From Icerya purchasi (taxonomy: Eukaryota; Arthropoda; Insecta; Hemiptera; Monophlebidae): 64,000 bases of DNA. How positions within the stretch are numbered: position 1 is the stretch's first letter; every line of letters starts with the position of its first letter. The notes under the pieces were generated by a model, which worked only from the letters and a program-made list of their open reading frames with translations, did no database searches and was not told where the DNA came from. This document shows, piece after piece, positions 33,525 through 45,500 of the stretch. Made by a program: the position numbers and the translations under genes. The stretch spans positions 280,937,258 through 281,001,257 of the forward strand of contig CM077116.1 of NCBI GenBank assembly GCA_039619475.1, read 5' to 3'.

Positions 33525-34740
33525 TTTGCTAATTTACAACTAGCACTATGGACTATTTAGTAAATTTAATATTTTAGTAAAATGACTTGCTGAAGAGCCC
33601 TGTCCAGTGACAGGGCCTCACTTAACATATGTACCAGATACAGTTTATATTAGGTCCATCACTATTGTCCTCTTCAGTCTGCGAGCATCAGCAGAATTAT
33701 TTAACAATGCGGCTGCCATAGCATTGGGATGTGACCCCAGTCTTGCAGCGTACTGTTTTGCTGCTCGTACTATTTCGTCCTTCACGTAATTTATTTTTAG
33801 GTCCTTATGTAGAGCTTCATTGGTTATGTACCATGGTGTGTTTACCATTATTCTTAGGAGTTTGTTTTGCAGCCTTTGGATGATTGCTACGTTACTCTTC
33901 TTCGAACAGCCTCACAGTTGACAACCGTATTGCCAGACTGGTTTAATAACTTGGTTGTACAGCAGTAGCTTGTTTTCCAATGCTAGTTCCGACTTCTTCC
34001 CTAAGAGCCATAACATCTGCCTGGTTTTAATGCGTATTGCGTTACGCTTTACCATTATATGTTTTTTCCACGTTAACCGTTTATCCAGGTATAAACCCAG
34101 ATATTTGGCTTCATCTTTGAATGGTATTATTCTGCCGTTCATTGATACGTTAAGTTCGTTTACTCTCCGATTTGTGAAGGTTACGTGCGTCGATTTACTT
34201 TCATTTACCTTGATACGCCATTCCATAAACCAGTTAGACAGCCTATCGATCGACCGTTGTAGAGACTCATTTGCCTTTACTGGGCACTCCTCTGAGCACA
34301 AAATAGCCGTATCGTCAGCAAAGGTAGCAACTTCGACGTCTGTCAAGGTAGGAATATCAGCAGTGTATATGAGGTACAGCAACGGCCCCAGTATACTGCC
34401 CTGAGGCACTCCTGCTTCTATCGGATATATTTGCGATTCTTCATTACCGTATTTGACCGAAAAGAATCTTTCACTAAGATAAGATTCGAGGATATTGAAT
34501 ACCTGAAGAGAAAATTGGCATTTTATTTTGTAAAGTAGTCCATCGTGCCAAACTTTATCGAATGCCTGGCTAACATCCAAGAATATGGCGTCACAGACTT
34601 TTTTCTGCTCTAGAGATGTTACTATCTTATCAGTAATACGGTGTACTTGTTCGATGGTTCCGTGTTTAGCTCTAAAACCAAATTGGTGGTCTGGTATTAT
34701 TTTTTTCCTTTCAACTATAGGCATTAGTCGCTTGAGCATT
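33525..34740 (-). mobile_element. Jockey-like LINE J, 5'-truncated, young-looking
   Basis: The minus-strand element runs from the middle of RT to a poly(A) tail (poly(T) about 33513-33531). RT phrases include HQFGFRAKHGTIEQVH, FLDVSQAFDKVWHDGLLYKI, AGVPQGSILGPLLYLIYTAD and the catalytic FADD. The C-terminal part follows in the same frame (33645-33848). The only coding defect seen is one TGA at 33912-33914 where jockey RTs usually have Trp. Endonuclease and N-terminal RT are missing through 5' truncation. The near-intact frame suggests a recent insertion. Confidence 0.85.
33912..34739 (-). pseudogene. LINE J reverse transcriptase fragment
   Basis: This 275-codon frame covers RT boxes from fingers to thumb, with GVPQGS at about residue 110, VATFADDTAIL at about 137, KSTHVTFTNRR and YLGLYLDKRLTWKKH after it. 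All catalytic aspartates are present (FLDVSQAFD and FADD). It has no start codon of its own and stops at the TGA described for the element. Similarity of layout to jockey-clade RT is strong; a host function is not implied. Confidence 0.8.
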
Positions 34741-35064
34741 ACTTTTATTTGTTAAAGCAATTTTTGTAGCAGAATAATTTTTGTAGGTCCGCGAAATTGA
34801 GATATTTTAAGAAAATGAAATAAAAGCGTTAGTCTAAAAACAAAACATTTCATATCAGTATCGACCATTTAATTGATCTAAAATATTCCCCCACTTAATA
34901 GATTTACAAAAATTACTTTTTTTTATTTTTATCGCATTAATAAATAAAAAATTGTCTTTAAATCATTTTTACGTTATTTGTTATTGATTATTATTATTTC
35001 CCGTTATTCTTGAATATTACTTTATCTTATTTTACCTGCATTTCCTTTTAAAAATTGGCTACAG

Positions 35065-35109
<45 letters not shown>

Positions 35110-35135
35110 ACATACATATATATAATATATAAACG
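34741..35135. other. AT-rich spacer with (TA)n tract
   Basis: A (TA)n microsatellite of about 35 bp lies at about 35069-35103. No gene is seen. Confidence 0.6.
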
Positions 35136-36571
35136 ATATAAGTTGTATTCCTGTACTCTAGTGCTCCCAAGCAATTTCTTCGTAAACTTGATCGCATCCA
35201 AAACTCATGTCTTCGTCTCTGTATTGGAGTACTTAACTCCTCTCCAATTCCAGCCATTTTGGCAGAGTCGGGATTCCTTCCTCTTTTCATTCGAAGACTC
35301 CTTATTAGGTGAAAGATTTTTGATTAAACGCCTTCCTATTAGTAATTCTAAACTCCTAAGTTCCTATCAATTTATTTCCGATAACTGGCGCTTCTCTCCT
35401 CGCAAAATTCCTATAATATCCTCGATCTCTTCTCGGCTTATGCTCTTCTGGCCTTTTGTTCTCCCTTTCACCAAACCACCTTACTTCACTTTTAATTTCT
35501 TTGAATTTAAACATTCTCCGAAGTTATTTGTTATCCCCTCGGACATTAAATCTCTTCCTCATCCTGCCGTTCAAAACTAATTCAATCACGTGTTATCCTT
35601 ATACTTCACTTCCCGTATAATTATCTACACGGATGGTTCGAAGTCTGATGTTGGCGTTGGGGCTGCGTTCATTATCCCTGCACTTACCTATTTCGAATCC
35701 TTTCGGTTGCCCTCCTTTTCCTCTATTTTTCTTGCCGAATCTATGGCTATCCTGCAGGAAGTCCTTTTTAGATTCTCGATAAATAACATCTCTAGATTCC
35801 TCCTATCCTCGGACTACTCGAAAAGTGTTTCATTGGCTATCTCCTCTCCCTTTCCTACTCATGTCACTGATCCCATTATTCTCCAAATTCGCTTCTTAAT
35901 TTTTAATTTATTTGCATCCCGTTCTGTTGTAATCGATCTACTATGGATTCCTGGTCATTGCGGAATTCTTGGCAACGAGTTAGTTAACTCGTTGGCACGT
36001 TCGGCGGCGACCAATGGTCTATTCATTAGTAGATTTCCTACTCAAACTCTCTACTGTCTTTCCTATCGTTCCCATCACGATTTCTGGACCGGATTCTATC
36101 CTTCATTCTTTACCAATTCTCGATCTTTTTACCTTTCTGTTCAACCCTTCCCTTCTTCTCTTCCTTGGTTTAATCGTTTCCCCTACCTTAGCCGTTCGAT
36201 TATTTCCTCTATAGTTCGCCTGCGGTTCAATCATAGTTTGCTTCCGACTTCTCTTTTCTGTTTTTCTATTGTTCAATCTCCTTTGTGTCCTTATGACCCT
36301 CCAGAGCTCAATTATACCTGTGATGCGAATCACATTTTGTTCGAATGCCCCTTTATTTCCTCCGAACTTTCTACTCTCTATTCTAGTCTTCTGCGCCTTG
36401 GACTTCCTACTCCTTATAGTGTCCACTCCATTCTTGCATTCCCCTCTCTCAATATAGTTCCTTTGTTGGCCTTCTTTATCTCCTCAATTTCTAATCGTTT
36501 CCCCTTATATAATGTACAATTCCTTGCGTTGGGTAAGTTCCACTGTTGACGTGTCCAAAACAAAAAAAAAA
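35136..36571 (+). mobile_element. LINE family A, 3' part with intact RNase H
   Basis: The fragment starts in the post-RT linker (KLDRIQNSCLRLCIGVL read in one frame, matching the copy near 10050), passes frame changes, then has an open RNase H and C-terminal frame (35590-36549) and ends in an A-rich tail (36553-36572). The tail lies about 200 bp upstream of the P450 start codon on the same strand, making this insertion part of the gene's 5' flank. Confidence 0.8.
35590..36549 (+). pseudogene. LINE A RNase H and C-terminal domain, open frame
   Basis: The RNase H core shows IIYTDGSK (first Asp), FLAESMAILQEV (Glu), LLSSDYSKSV (second Asp) and LWIPGHCGILGNELVNSLAR (His, with Asn where the last Asp is common). 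It is followed by RLRFNHSLLP and CDANHILFECP, a degenerate zinc-like CX..HX4C. The frame is uninterrupted for 319 codons, the best-preserved part of family A in the window. It lacks its own start and depends on the broken upstream RT. Confidence 0.75.
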
Positions 36572-36772
36572 ATATATAAGTTAATCGGAAAAAAAACGTT
36601 AGGTAGTTTTCGGGCTTTTTAGGGTAGGGGGTCAGTACGAAAATGTGCCGGAAAAATATAATACCGAAAAATCGTTTATTAACATTTAACACACTGCGAA
36701 TGTTTTACTTTATTGTTTTTTAAAAATGTAGTTTTCGAATTTTTAGCCGAATATTTCTCACTGTTTCAGAAT
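36572..36772 (+). promoter_or_regulatory. P450 5' flank: TATA-like box and acceptor-like site
   Basis: TATATAAG at 36573-36580 directly abuts the LINE A tail. A TCAGT initiator-like string stands at 36632-36636, which is farther from the TATA box than the usual 30 bp. A strong acceptor-like run TTTCTCACTGTTTCAG ends at 36769, three bases before the first ATG, so a 5' UTR intron with the true promoter further upstream is equally possible. Promoter function is inferred only. Confidence 0.35.
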
Positions 36773-37682
36773 ATGCTCAATCTTTGGCTAATAGCGACCG
36801 TTGTGCTCGTAACGGTATTATCTTCGTTTTACACATTTTTGAAACGACGTTATCGATACTGGGAAGAAAGAGGAGTTGCCTACTTGAAACCGAATTTACT
36901 GTTTGGCAATTCGAAAGAGTTGTTTTTATACAATGTTCCTGATCCTGTACATGTCCGTAATCAGTACAGTAAATTTCCAAAGCATAGATTTTTTGGAACC
37001 TTTAAATTATACGATCCGGAACTGGTAATTCGAGACCCGGAACTGATAAAACATATTCTAGTCAAAGATTTTTCTCATTTTCACGATCGTAGCACGGCCG
37101 CTCTGCACAAATCCGATCCACTCAACTATAATTTATTCAGTTTAGCCGGACAACAATGGAAATCTCTGAAAGTTAAACTGTCGCCAACGTTCACCAGCAC
37201 CAAAATGAAGATGATGTTCCATCTAATGAAAGAATGCGCAGACTCTTTGGGCCCTGTCATGAGCGCCGATGTAAACAACGGATTAAATTTCGAAATATGT
37301 GATATACTGGCCAGGTATACGACCGATGTTATTAGCTCGTGCGCATTCGGACTTCGTGTAAACAGTTTAGAAAACCCCGACGCCGAATTCAGGAAAATGG
37401 GGAAATCGATATTCGAAAATACTCTTCGATTTAAAGTTCTTACCATGATATACGGTTTTTGGCCACGACTGCCTCGCTTAATAGGTGTAAATTTTACACC
37501 AAAAGCTACTGAGAAGTACTTCATTAACGTCGTCGAAAGTTCGATCAAGTATAGGGACGAAAACGATGTAAAAAGAAATGATTTCTTGAACCTATTAATG
37601 TCTTTAAGAAACAATGCACAACGAACGAACAATTACGACGATAAGAATATAGGTGCGGTGCAACCTAAAACGGAGCAATTTG
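36773..37682 (+). CDS. P450 exon 1 (residues 1-303 and first base of 304)
   Basis: It opens with the first ATG of the frame, MLNLWLIATVVLVTVLSSFY, a hydrophobic anchor, followed by KRRYRYW. There is no classical PPGP hinge; the region reads KPNLLFGNSKEL. Helix C is SLAGQQWKSLKVKLSPTFTS, a strong CYP6-type signature. It ends at CAATTTG followed by gtaagt. The open frame upstream to 36713 lacks an ATG and is interrupted by an acceptor-like site, so this start is preferred. Confidence 0.9.
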
Positions 37683-40600
37683 GTAAGTATATTTTCTATT
37701 TAAAAAAAAAAAATCACTTACAGTGTATGCTTAAGAACAGCTTAGCGTTTCTCAATATCCAGTTGTCGCAGTCCGTTAGAAATTTTGAACTAGATTTTAC
37801 TCCATTTTTAATGAAGCAATTTACATGACTATTTTAGAGATGACGACGTTATTAATTGCGGCACAATGTTTTGCGTTTTTCGCTGCTGGCTCTGAAGTTA
37901 CGTCCACTGTTTTGGGCCATTGTTTGGTAGAATTGGCTATGCAAGAAGATATTCAAGAGAAGCTTTGGCGGGAAATTAATCAGATAATGGAAGAAAATGG
38001 AAACGAACTAACGTACGATGCTTTGAACGCTATGCGTTACGCGAATGCAGTTGTTTTCGGTAATTCGCTTTACTCTTTTGTTTCCTAAAGAAATCTAACC
38101 GACAAATAGTAATGACTAATAACGAGGACAAAAAAAAAATTCGATTTCATTGTTACTAAAAATAGAAGAAACGCAGCGGCCCGAGCATGAGCAATAGGGG
38201 AAAAACAATGAAAGAACGTAAAAAGAACACGTGAAATACGATTAAAAGATGTAAAAGATTAATATAAAAAAAAAAAAACATTGGAAAAAAATCATTCCAG
38301 AAGTAGATAAATAAAATAGCCTCGGATTATTATCAAGAGTTGCACAAAAACAAATAATGTAGAAAATAAGGTAAATAGGAAACGTGAAGCGGAGAAAAAA
38401 ATGAACTAGGTTTCATGGATATTGAAGTGGGAAAAATGGTAAATAACTAAAAAGAAATAAGATAATGGGGTAACAAATGAGTAAGTTAAATATGCAGGAC
38501 ATGATAGAATAACTGACTAGACTATTTAACAATATTTCAAAGTTTAGGAAAATACCAGAAGCGTGGAAAAGTTCAGATATCATCTTATTACATAAGAAAG
38601 GTTGCAAAACAAAAATTGAAAATTACAGGCCTAAAAGCATGTGTGACACAATGGCAAAAATTTGTTTCTAAAATATTAGTTAGTAAACTTAGAAACATTC
38701 TCAGCTTGGATCAACTCCCCAAGCAAGCTGGTTTTCGAAATGGGTTTTCAACAATAGATCGCTTGTACGTAATAAATCAATTAATAGCAAAATGTGAGGA
38801 ATATTAGATAGGTTTAAGTTTGAGTTTATAGTTTATACTAAAAGAATTTGACCTTTTGGATCATGGTTTTATTCTAAAAGCTTTAAAAAATCAGGGAGTC
38901 CCGGTAAATTTTAGGCTGCTGATAAAAGACATGTGTTCTGGAATGACGGCCGGGACATTTACAGACGGGAAAGGAAAGTATTTTAGCATAAAAAGAGGGG
39001 TAAAACAGTGTATAGCATTAGAAGACATTTTTAGAGAATTAGATTGAGAAAATAGAGGAATAAACATAAACGGAAGAATGTTAAGTATATTTAAGATTTG
39101 CCGACGATATGGCTCTGACCAGCAGGAAACATAGCCGAGTTAAAAGATTTAGTATATGAGTTGAGTGAAGCATCGAGAAAGGCTGGGCTGATAATAAACA
39201 TAAATAAAACAAAAATAATATTGAAAGATGGCGTAGAGAATACGGTTAAAATAAATGGAATAAAAATTGAGGGAGTAAACTGTTTATTTCGGTCAGATGG
39301 TAGTATTATCTCCAATCGGTTAGAAGAAGAAATAGAGATCGTAGAATAATACTGACTCGGTGAAAATGTTAGTCGTTAAAATATACTTTTAAGAGACCTT
39401 ATGGTAAAAGACTAAAAAGTATTATCTTAAATGGGAATGCCATGCCCACTCTTACACATGCGTGCCAAACTTGGGCTTTGACACAAGTGTAGATAAATAA
39501 AATTAGAGTAATGCAAAATAAAATAGAAAGATCGATGTTGGGGATGAAAAGCAAAGACAAGATAAAATTAGAGGTAATTAAGGGTAAGCTCAAGCTTAAC
39601 AAAAACTTTACCACGGTGATTAAACGGCTAAAGTTTGATTGGGCAAGGGGCATGTATCAGGGCTTAAAGAAAAAAGATGGACTTCGGACATAATGGATTG
39701 GCCAATTATAAAAAGAGCGAAAAGGGAGTGGGAAAACTTGAGATGGAACAACGATAAAAAGGAAAAATGTTGGGACATGATTATTTTAGAAGAGTAGTTC
39801 AAGACCGGCTTGGATGGAGTAAGTTTAAAGAGGCCTGTGCCCGTATTTTTCAGGGCTAATGATCTTTAAATAATTCGTTTAGAAGTGGTTTTAATTTAAT
39901 TTTAATAATAGTGTGTTTTATATATATATTAGTTGTATTAATTATTTAGTTAATCGATGGCTATTTATAAACTTTTTATGTAAAATTTATCTGCGATGCG
40001 TTCGTACGTTCGCTGAATTGTCTCTATTTGCATCTATTTTGTTATACCGATAACGCGTATTAGTATTATTCGTATCAGTTATTACTTTATTGTTATTATT
40101 ATTATTAGCTTCAGCTTTGACATCTCTATCCGTTAATTCTAAATGCCGGACACATCCGATGAAGTAGGTAAACCTACCTTAACAATTCTTGTTCTACCGT
40201 AGAATTGTATATCCAAAGTAACGGAATCTTTTTTTTTTTTTTCTAACCGTAACATGTACAGAATCTAGAAGTGCGGAAAATTGAGCATTATATATTTTTA
40301 ATTAATCCAGACTCTTTAAGAAATGGTAGAAGGGACATGATAGTTGTAGGATCGTCTTATAGTTGAGATTTAAGGTTAGAAAGTAGTTTGTGCTTGAGCC
40401 GCAGGCTACAGAGTAATGGGCATAGGGCGAGAAAATGAATAACAGAGATAGAGACATTGCATGAGGGGAGCATTGGGGAGCGGAGAGTCCAGACATAATG
40501 TGGCCATGTGAATATCTTGTGTGCTTGATGCTAGATATGATTGTACTTTTGCACACCAAAGCACATCTTGCTGAGTTTTCCAAACTGGATCCATCAATAT

Positions 40601-42553
40601 AGTAAACTATGTTTCCTCTAAATGGCAATAGCTTATGAACAATTGCAAACTTGGATCCCTTTTGATGTAGCAGTGAATAATCAAATGAAGCTGTGCTATT
40701 CGTCCACGGAGATAAATCATCCGAGGAGTTGCAGTTTGGGCCTCCAAAGGCTTGGGGTGACTGGGGATCTGTATTTAGTAGGTCGTGTGATAAATGGAAA
40801 GGCAGGGTGCGAAATTTTGAAGAAATAGACGAAGATTGCATTTGGATAATTCTTGTTACAATGCTAGCACAACTTCGGCCGAAAGGATACGAGTAATGTG
40901 GGTTTTAAGAGTAAATTTGAAATAAGGTAATTGCGGGGTATCGCTGGAGGCCATTCAGATGCTCCTCAGAGGAGACTTATGATAGGAGATGTTCGGAAAG
41001 CACCAGCAGCGAGTCGAAACACTAAATATTGCAATACTGTCTCCAGTAATGATAAAAGATATTTGGGCATAGGGAAGAGTGGGGTTTCATAATCACATTT
41101 GGAGCGTATTGTTGATCGATATACAACCATTAAAGAGAAACGACGAGCTCCGTATGACGTGTGAGCCAACTTTTTAAGAATATTTAACTGGTTCGTGCAT
41201 GATTTTTTCAAATCAACTATGTGATGCTTCCAAGGTAGATTCTAATCGAAAATGAGACCCAAGTATCGAACCGATAGAGAAAATTGAATGAGGGTTCCAT
41301 CAAGAAGTATATTCACAGAGCGAATACAATGTTTTTGTCTGCAGAAGTGTACTGTTCGTGTCTTAGCTGTTGATAACTTAAAACCATTCCTCTGAGACTG
41401 TAGTGAGAGTTTATTTACAGATTCTTGTAAAACCGCCTCTCCAAGCTCCACATTTGAACAGCGTAGAGTTAATGTCGTCAGCGAAGATTGCCACTTTAAC
41501 TGGAGGTGCTACTTGATTGATGACGTTACTGATGGCAATATTGAACAGAGTTGGACTCGACACCGATGATCCCTGCGGAACTCCATTTTCCAGTTTTCCA
41601 ACTGGGGATATTAAGGTTCAACAACCGGAAATTTTATCAGAAAACAAACACGATTTAATAATAATTCCCGAAGCGTACATATATAAAAACAAAATTATAC
41701 GAAATCCATTCTGAATACGGTGCAATAATAGCGCAGAATAATATGGCTATTACATACAATAAAAACATTAATTGATTTGCGGGTTTGTAATCCTTACAGT
41801 ATTAAAAAACTTTCAGTAATTTTAATGGAGCAAGCGTTATCGATTTGATAATAACCCATGAGAAACAGTTAGCGACAATGTCCAAAATATTAAAATATAA
41901 CCTTCGACTCTAACATCACATTTAACTATATTGACTTTGAATTAGAAATTAACAAAATTATCGAAAAAAACAAAGCAAGTCATATTTTAACTGTTAACTA
42001 TAATGTTTTTGAGAATGAATTTAAAAACACGTATAGTAAAATTATTAACGAACTAGAGAAAATCCAAAACACTGATAAAACAGAAAACTTAGAAAATAAG
42101 ATCATAAAAGTTACAATTAAAACAATAATTTTTAAATCTCAGAGTAAAACAAAAATTTATAATAAACCTATCTGGAATCAAAATCTCGAATCTTGTAAAA
42201 CTTTACTTAAAAAACTACAAAGAAGGTTACATAAAACAAAGGATAGGAATAACAATAAAGCCGACTTACTAAGGTTACAAATAAGAGAAATTAAGAAAAA
42301 ATATAAATTAGAACTACAACATTCAAAATATAAAAATTGGCAAAAACTACTTGAGAATTCCACAGGTTGGGGAAGGCCATATCTGTGTTGGAAAACTTAA
42401 AAAACCTGTTATCCCAGCCTTTGAAATAAATGACAAAATTATTTACGATGAAACTGAAAAGGAGTTCCGCAAGGGTCAGTATTAAGACCCGCACTGTTTA
42501 ATATTGCTATGAGTACTGTTCATAAAATTCAGCTGGATAAGATTGCAAATGTA

Positions 42554-42584
<31 letters not shown>

Positions 42585-45500
42585 GAGTATTTAATGCCTC
42601 GTGGCTATTACTCGATGATTAATTATATACTAATTACTAAATACTATTAATAATCTTAGTTTTAATCAAGAAGTCTGTAAGGCTCTTCAGGTTGTAAACA
42701 TCTGGGATAACCGCATTTATCTCCTTGGAACGTTGTTGGGCGTACTTTTGACAAGCTGTGACAATGTGGTGGACCGTTAGCGGAGCTTGACATGCGTCAC
42801 ATACTGGTGGTAGTTGATTGCTGAGTAAGTACGAGTGAGTCGTAAGAGTATGTCCAAGATAAACTCTATTTAAAGCTGTTTCCAATCTTGGTAAGCATGC
42901 CTTGCCAATGAGTTTGGGCCATGCTGAGTGGTCTTTTTTGGTGTTTCCTAGAATACTTGGTCGCGCATGGAATGATCGACTCCACGAACTTACAATGTTC
43001 TGGATGGAGAACTGTACATAATCCATTCCTATAGTTATCGGTAAGCAAGTCGCGATGGCCATCGAGCCGCACGATGAACAGCGTCATGGGAAGAAATACC
43101 TCGATGGCTTGGGATCCAAACAATGGTAATTTTAGTATTAAAATTATGTAACTGCAGTAAGGAAAACAAGATATGATCGACAAGTGCTTCTTTGGAGTTT
43201 AAATCCTCTATATGATTTAAAGCCAACGATGAGTCTGAGCAAATTACGTAGTGGTTAGACGGAAGATCAGCGATCTGAAGCAGACACTGGAGCAAGGCCA
43301 CTAGCTCAGCCGAAAGGACTGACAGCATGGACGGAAGGTTGAAGGACTGGATGTTATTTTGTATGGAATAAGCTCCACCTACGTGTGATTCTGTTTTGGA
43401 TGCATCTGTGTAACATAGGATCGATTCCGGCAGCCGGTGTAGTATCTTTCTTAAGGTCTCTTGTATCTCGTGGTTTGGTTTACTTTTGATTTCTGCTGAA
43501 GAAAGGTCCCAACAGACATCGGGTCTTAACTGACTCCATGGCGGGAGGATTGTTGGTATTCTTTTTATAATGTCGCGTTGAATTTTTAATGGAATTTGCG
43601 AGTCCGAACGATTTTGCGAGTTCATTGATGTGGGCTTGATTTGGATGGAGTTGGTGGCTGGCAACAGTTACTGCATATTTAATGGAAAGTAATTTCCGCC
43701 TGTAGCAAAGCGGTGGAGTGCCACTGAAGTAATGGAGGCTAGCCGTCGGCGTTGTCGTAAAGGCTTTCAGTGCTATCCGAAGTCCGGCACATTGAATTTT
43801 GTCCAATTTGTTGAGTAGGCGCTGACTAGCGGATGCGTATATGATAGAGACGCAGTCCAGTCTGGAACGGATAAGAGCGTAATAGATGCGAAGTAATGTA
43901 GAACTTCTTGGTCCGAAGGACTTATTGCTCATCATCTTGAGGATATTAAGTAACGGTATACAGGAGTGCTTGATTGCAAGAATGTGGTTTTTCCAGGTTA
44001 GTCTAGAGTCAAAATGTAATCCAAGGAATTTGTATTCCTTCGATTACTTTACCGTTAAGTTATTTATTGTTAAATTTAAATATATCGGGTCTGATCGTTT
44101 TCTAGTAAAAATTACATAAGTTGTTTTTTGCGGAGACAACTGTAGGCCAGTGGTCATGCTCCATACCTGTATATTGTCTAGACATTTTTGTAAAAAAATT
44201 TGAGCGTGGTGGATATCTGCCGTTTGTAATGTGATATTTAAGTCATCCGCAAAGAGTCTGACTGTAATAGGTGAGGGGATGTACTCGATAATACTGTTCA
44301 TCAGGATGAGGAAGCAATGAACGCTTAAGACGCTTCCTTGTGTTACTCCGTTATCAATAACGAAATCCTGCGAGTAACTGGCTCCCACTCTAACTTTAAA
44401 CGAACGGTTAGAGAGGAAATTCTTAATAAACTGTACTAATCGGCCTTTTACGGCCATTTTTACCAGTAACTGTATAATTTTGAATCTGCAGGCCGTATCG
44501 CATGCTTTCTGGATGTCAAAAAATATTGCGAATAAATATTGATTTTTTTGGAATTTATTTAATATTTCTTGTTGTAGACTACACAGGTGAGCGAGAGTAT
44601 TTCTGAATTTTCGGAAACCAGATTGACTTTCAGGAATGAGATTATGTTTTTCCAGATACCACAGTAACCGGTTGGCTACAAGTTTTTCCATTAATTTACA
44701 TGCGCTACAAGTAAGTGAGATGGGTCTGTATGATGACGGATGTACGCGTTCCTTGCCTGGTTTCAGGACAGGGATAACAATCGCCGTTCTTCATAAACTT
44801 GGGAAACAATTCTCAGACCAGATTTTGTTGAAAATATTCAGTAAAAGCTTCTTCAAGTCAGGAGGTAGATTTTTGAAAAATAGAGGAGAAATTAGGTCTG
44901 GTCCTGGAGCAGTGTTGGTTAGATTATTAATGCCATTATTCATTTCTTGTTCTGTGAATGGCTGGTTGAATTCTTCATGGTTATTAGACTCCGTTTTTAA
45001 ATGCGCTTGTTCTTCTTTAGCTTCATAAGTTTGGAATTCTTCGCAGTAATTACTATTAGCGGAGATCCCAGCAAAAAAATTTCCAAGGATATTTGCTACT
45101 TCAGCGGGATCTTGCGTGAAAGTTGATGAGTTTTGTAGTGTGATTGTTGGTGGAGGTCTTTTGGCCCTGTTTAAGATATTAATTTTCCGCCAAATTTCAG
45201 AAGGATCGGATTTAGAATTGGTTTCCGAGGATAAATTTCTCCCAGCTTTCCCTTTTACTTTGTCTGATAACTTGCCGGGCTTGAGCACGGTAGAATCGAA
45301 AGTTGGCTAAATCGATATCCAATTTCGTGTCGCGGAATTTTCTCAGCGCTCTGTTACGTTTCCGAATCGCTATTTTTATGTTTTGATTCCACCACGGGAC
45401 ATTGCGCATTTTTACAACTGGGGATGACTTCGGTATGGCCTGATCTGCAGCATTAATAATATGATTGTTGAATATATCGATCACTGAGTCAATATCGTCT

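Noticed and set aside
36103..36426. Minus-strand 107-codon basic ORF
   Set aside because: It is the antisense shadow of the LINE A RNase H and C-terminal frame.
41517..41714. Plus-strand 65-codon ORF as a small gene
   Set aside because: It spans the junction of LINE E (antisense RT) and LINE C (endonuclease) and is not a unit.
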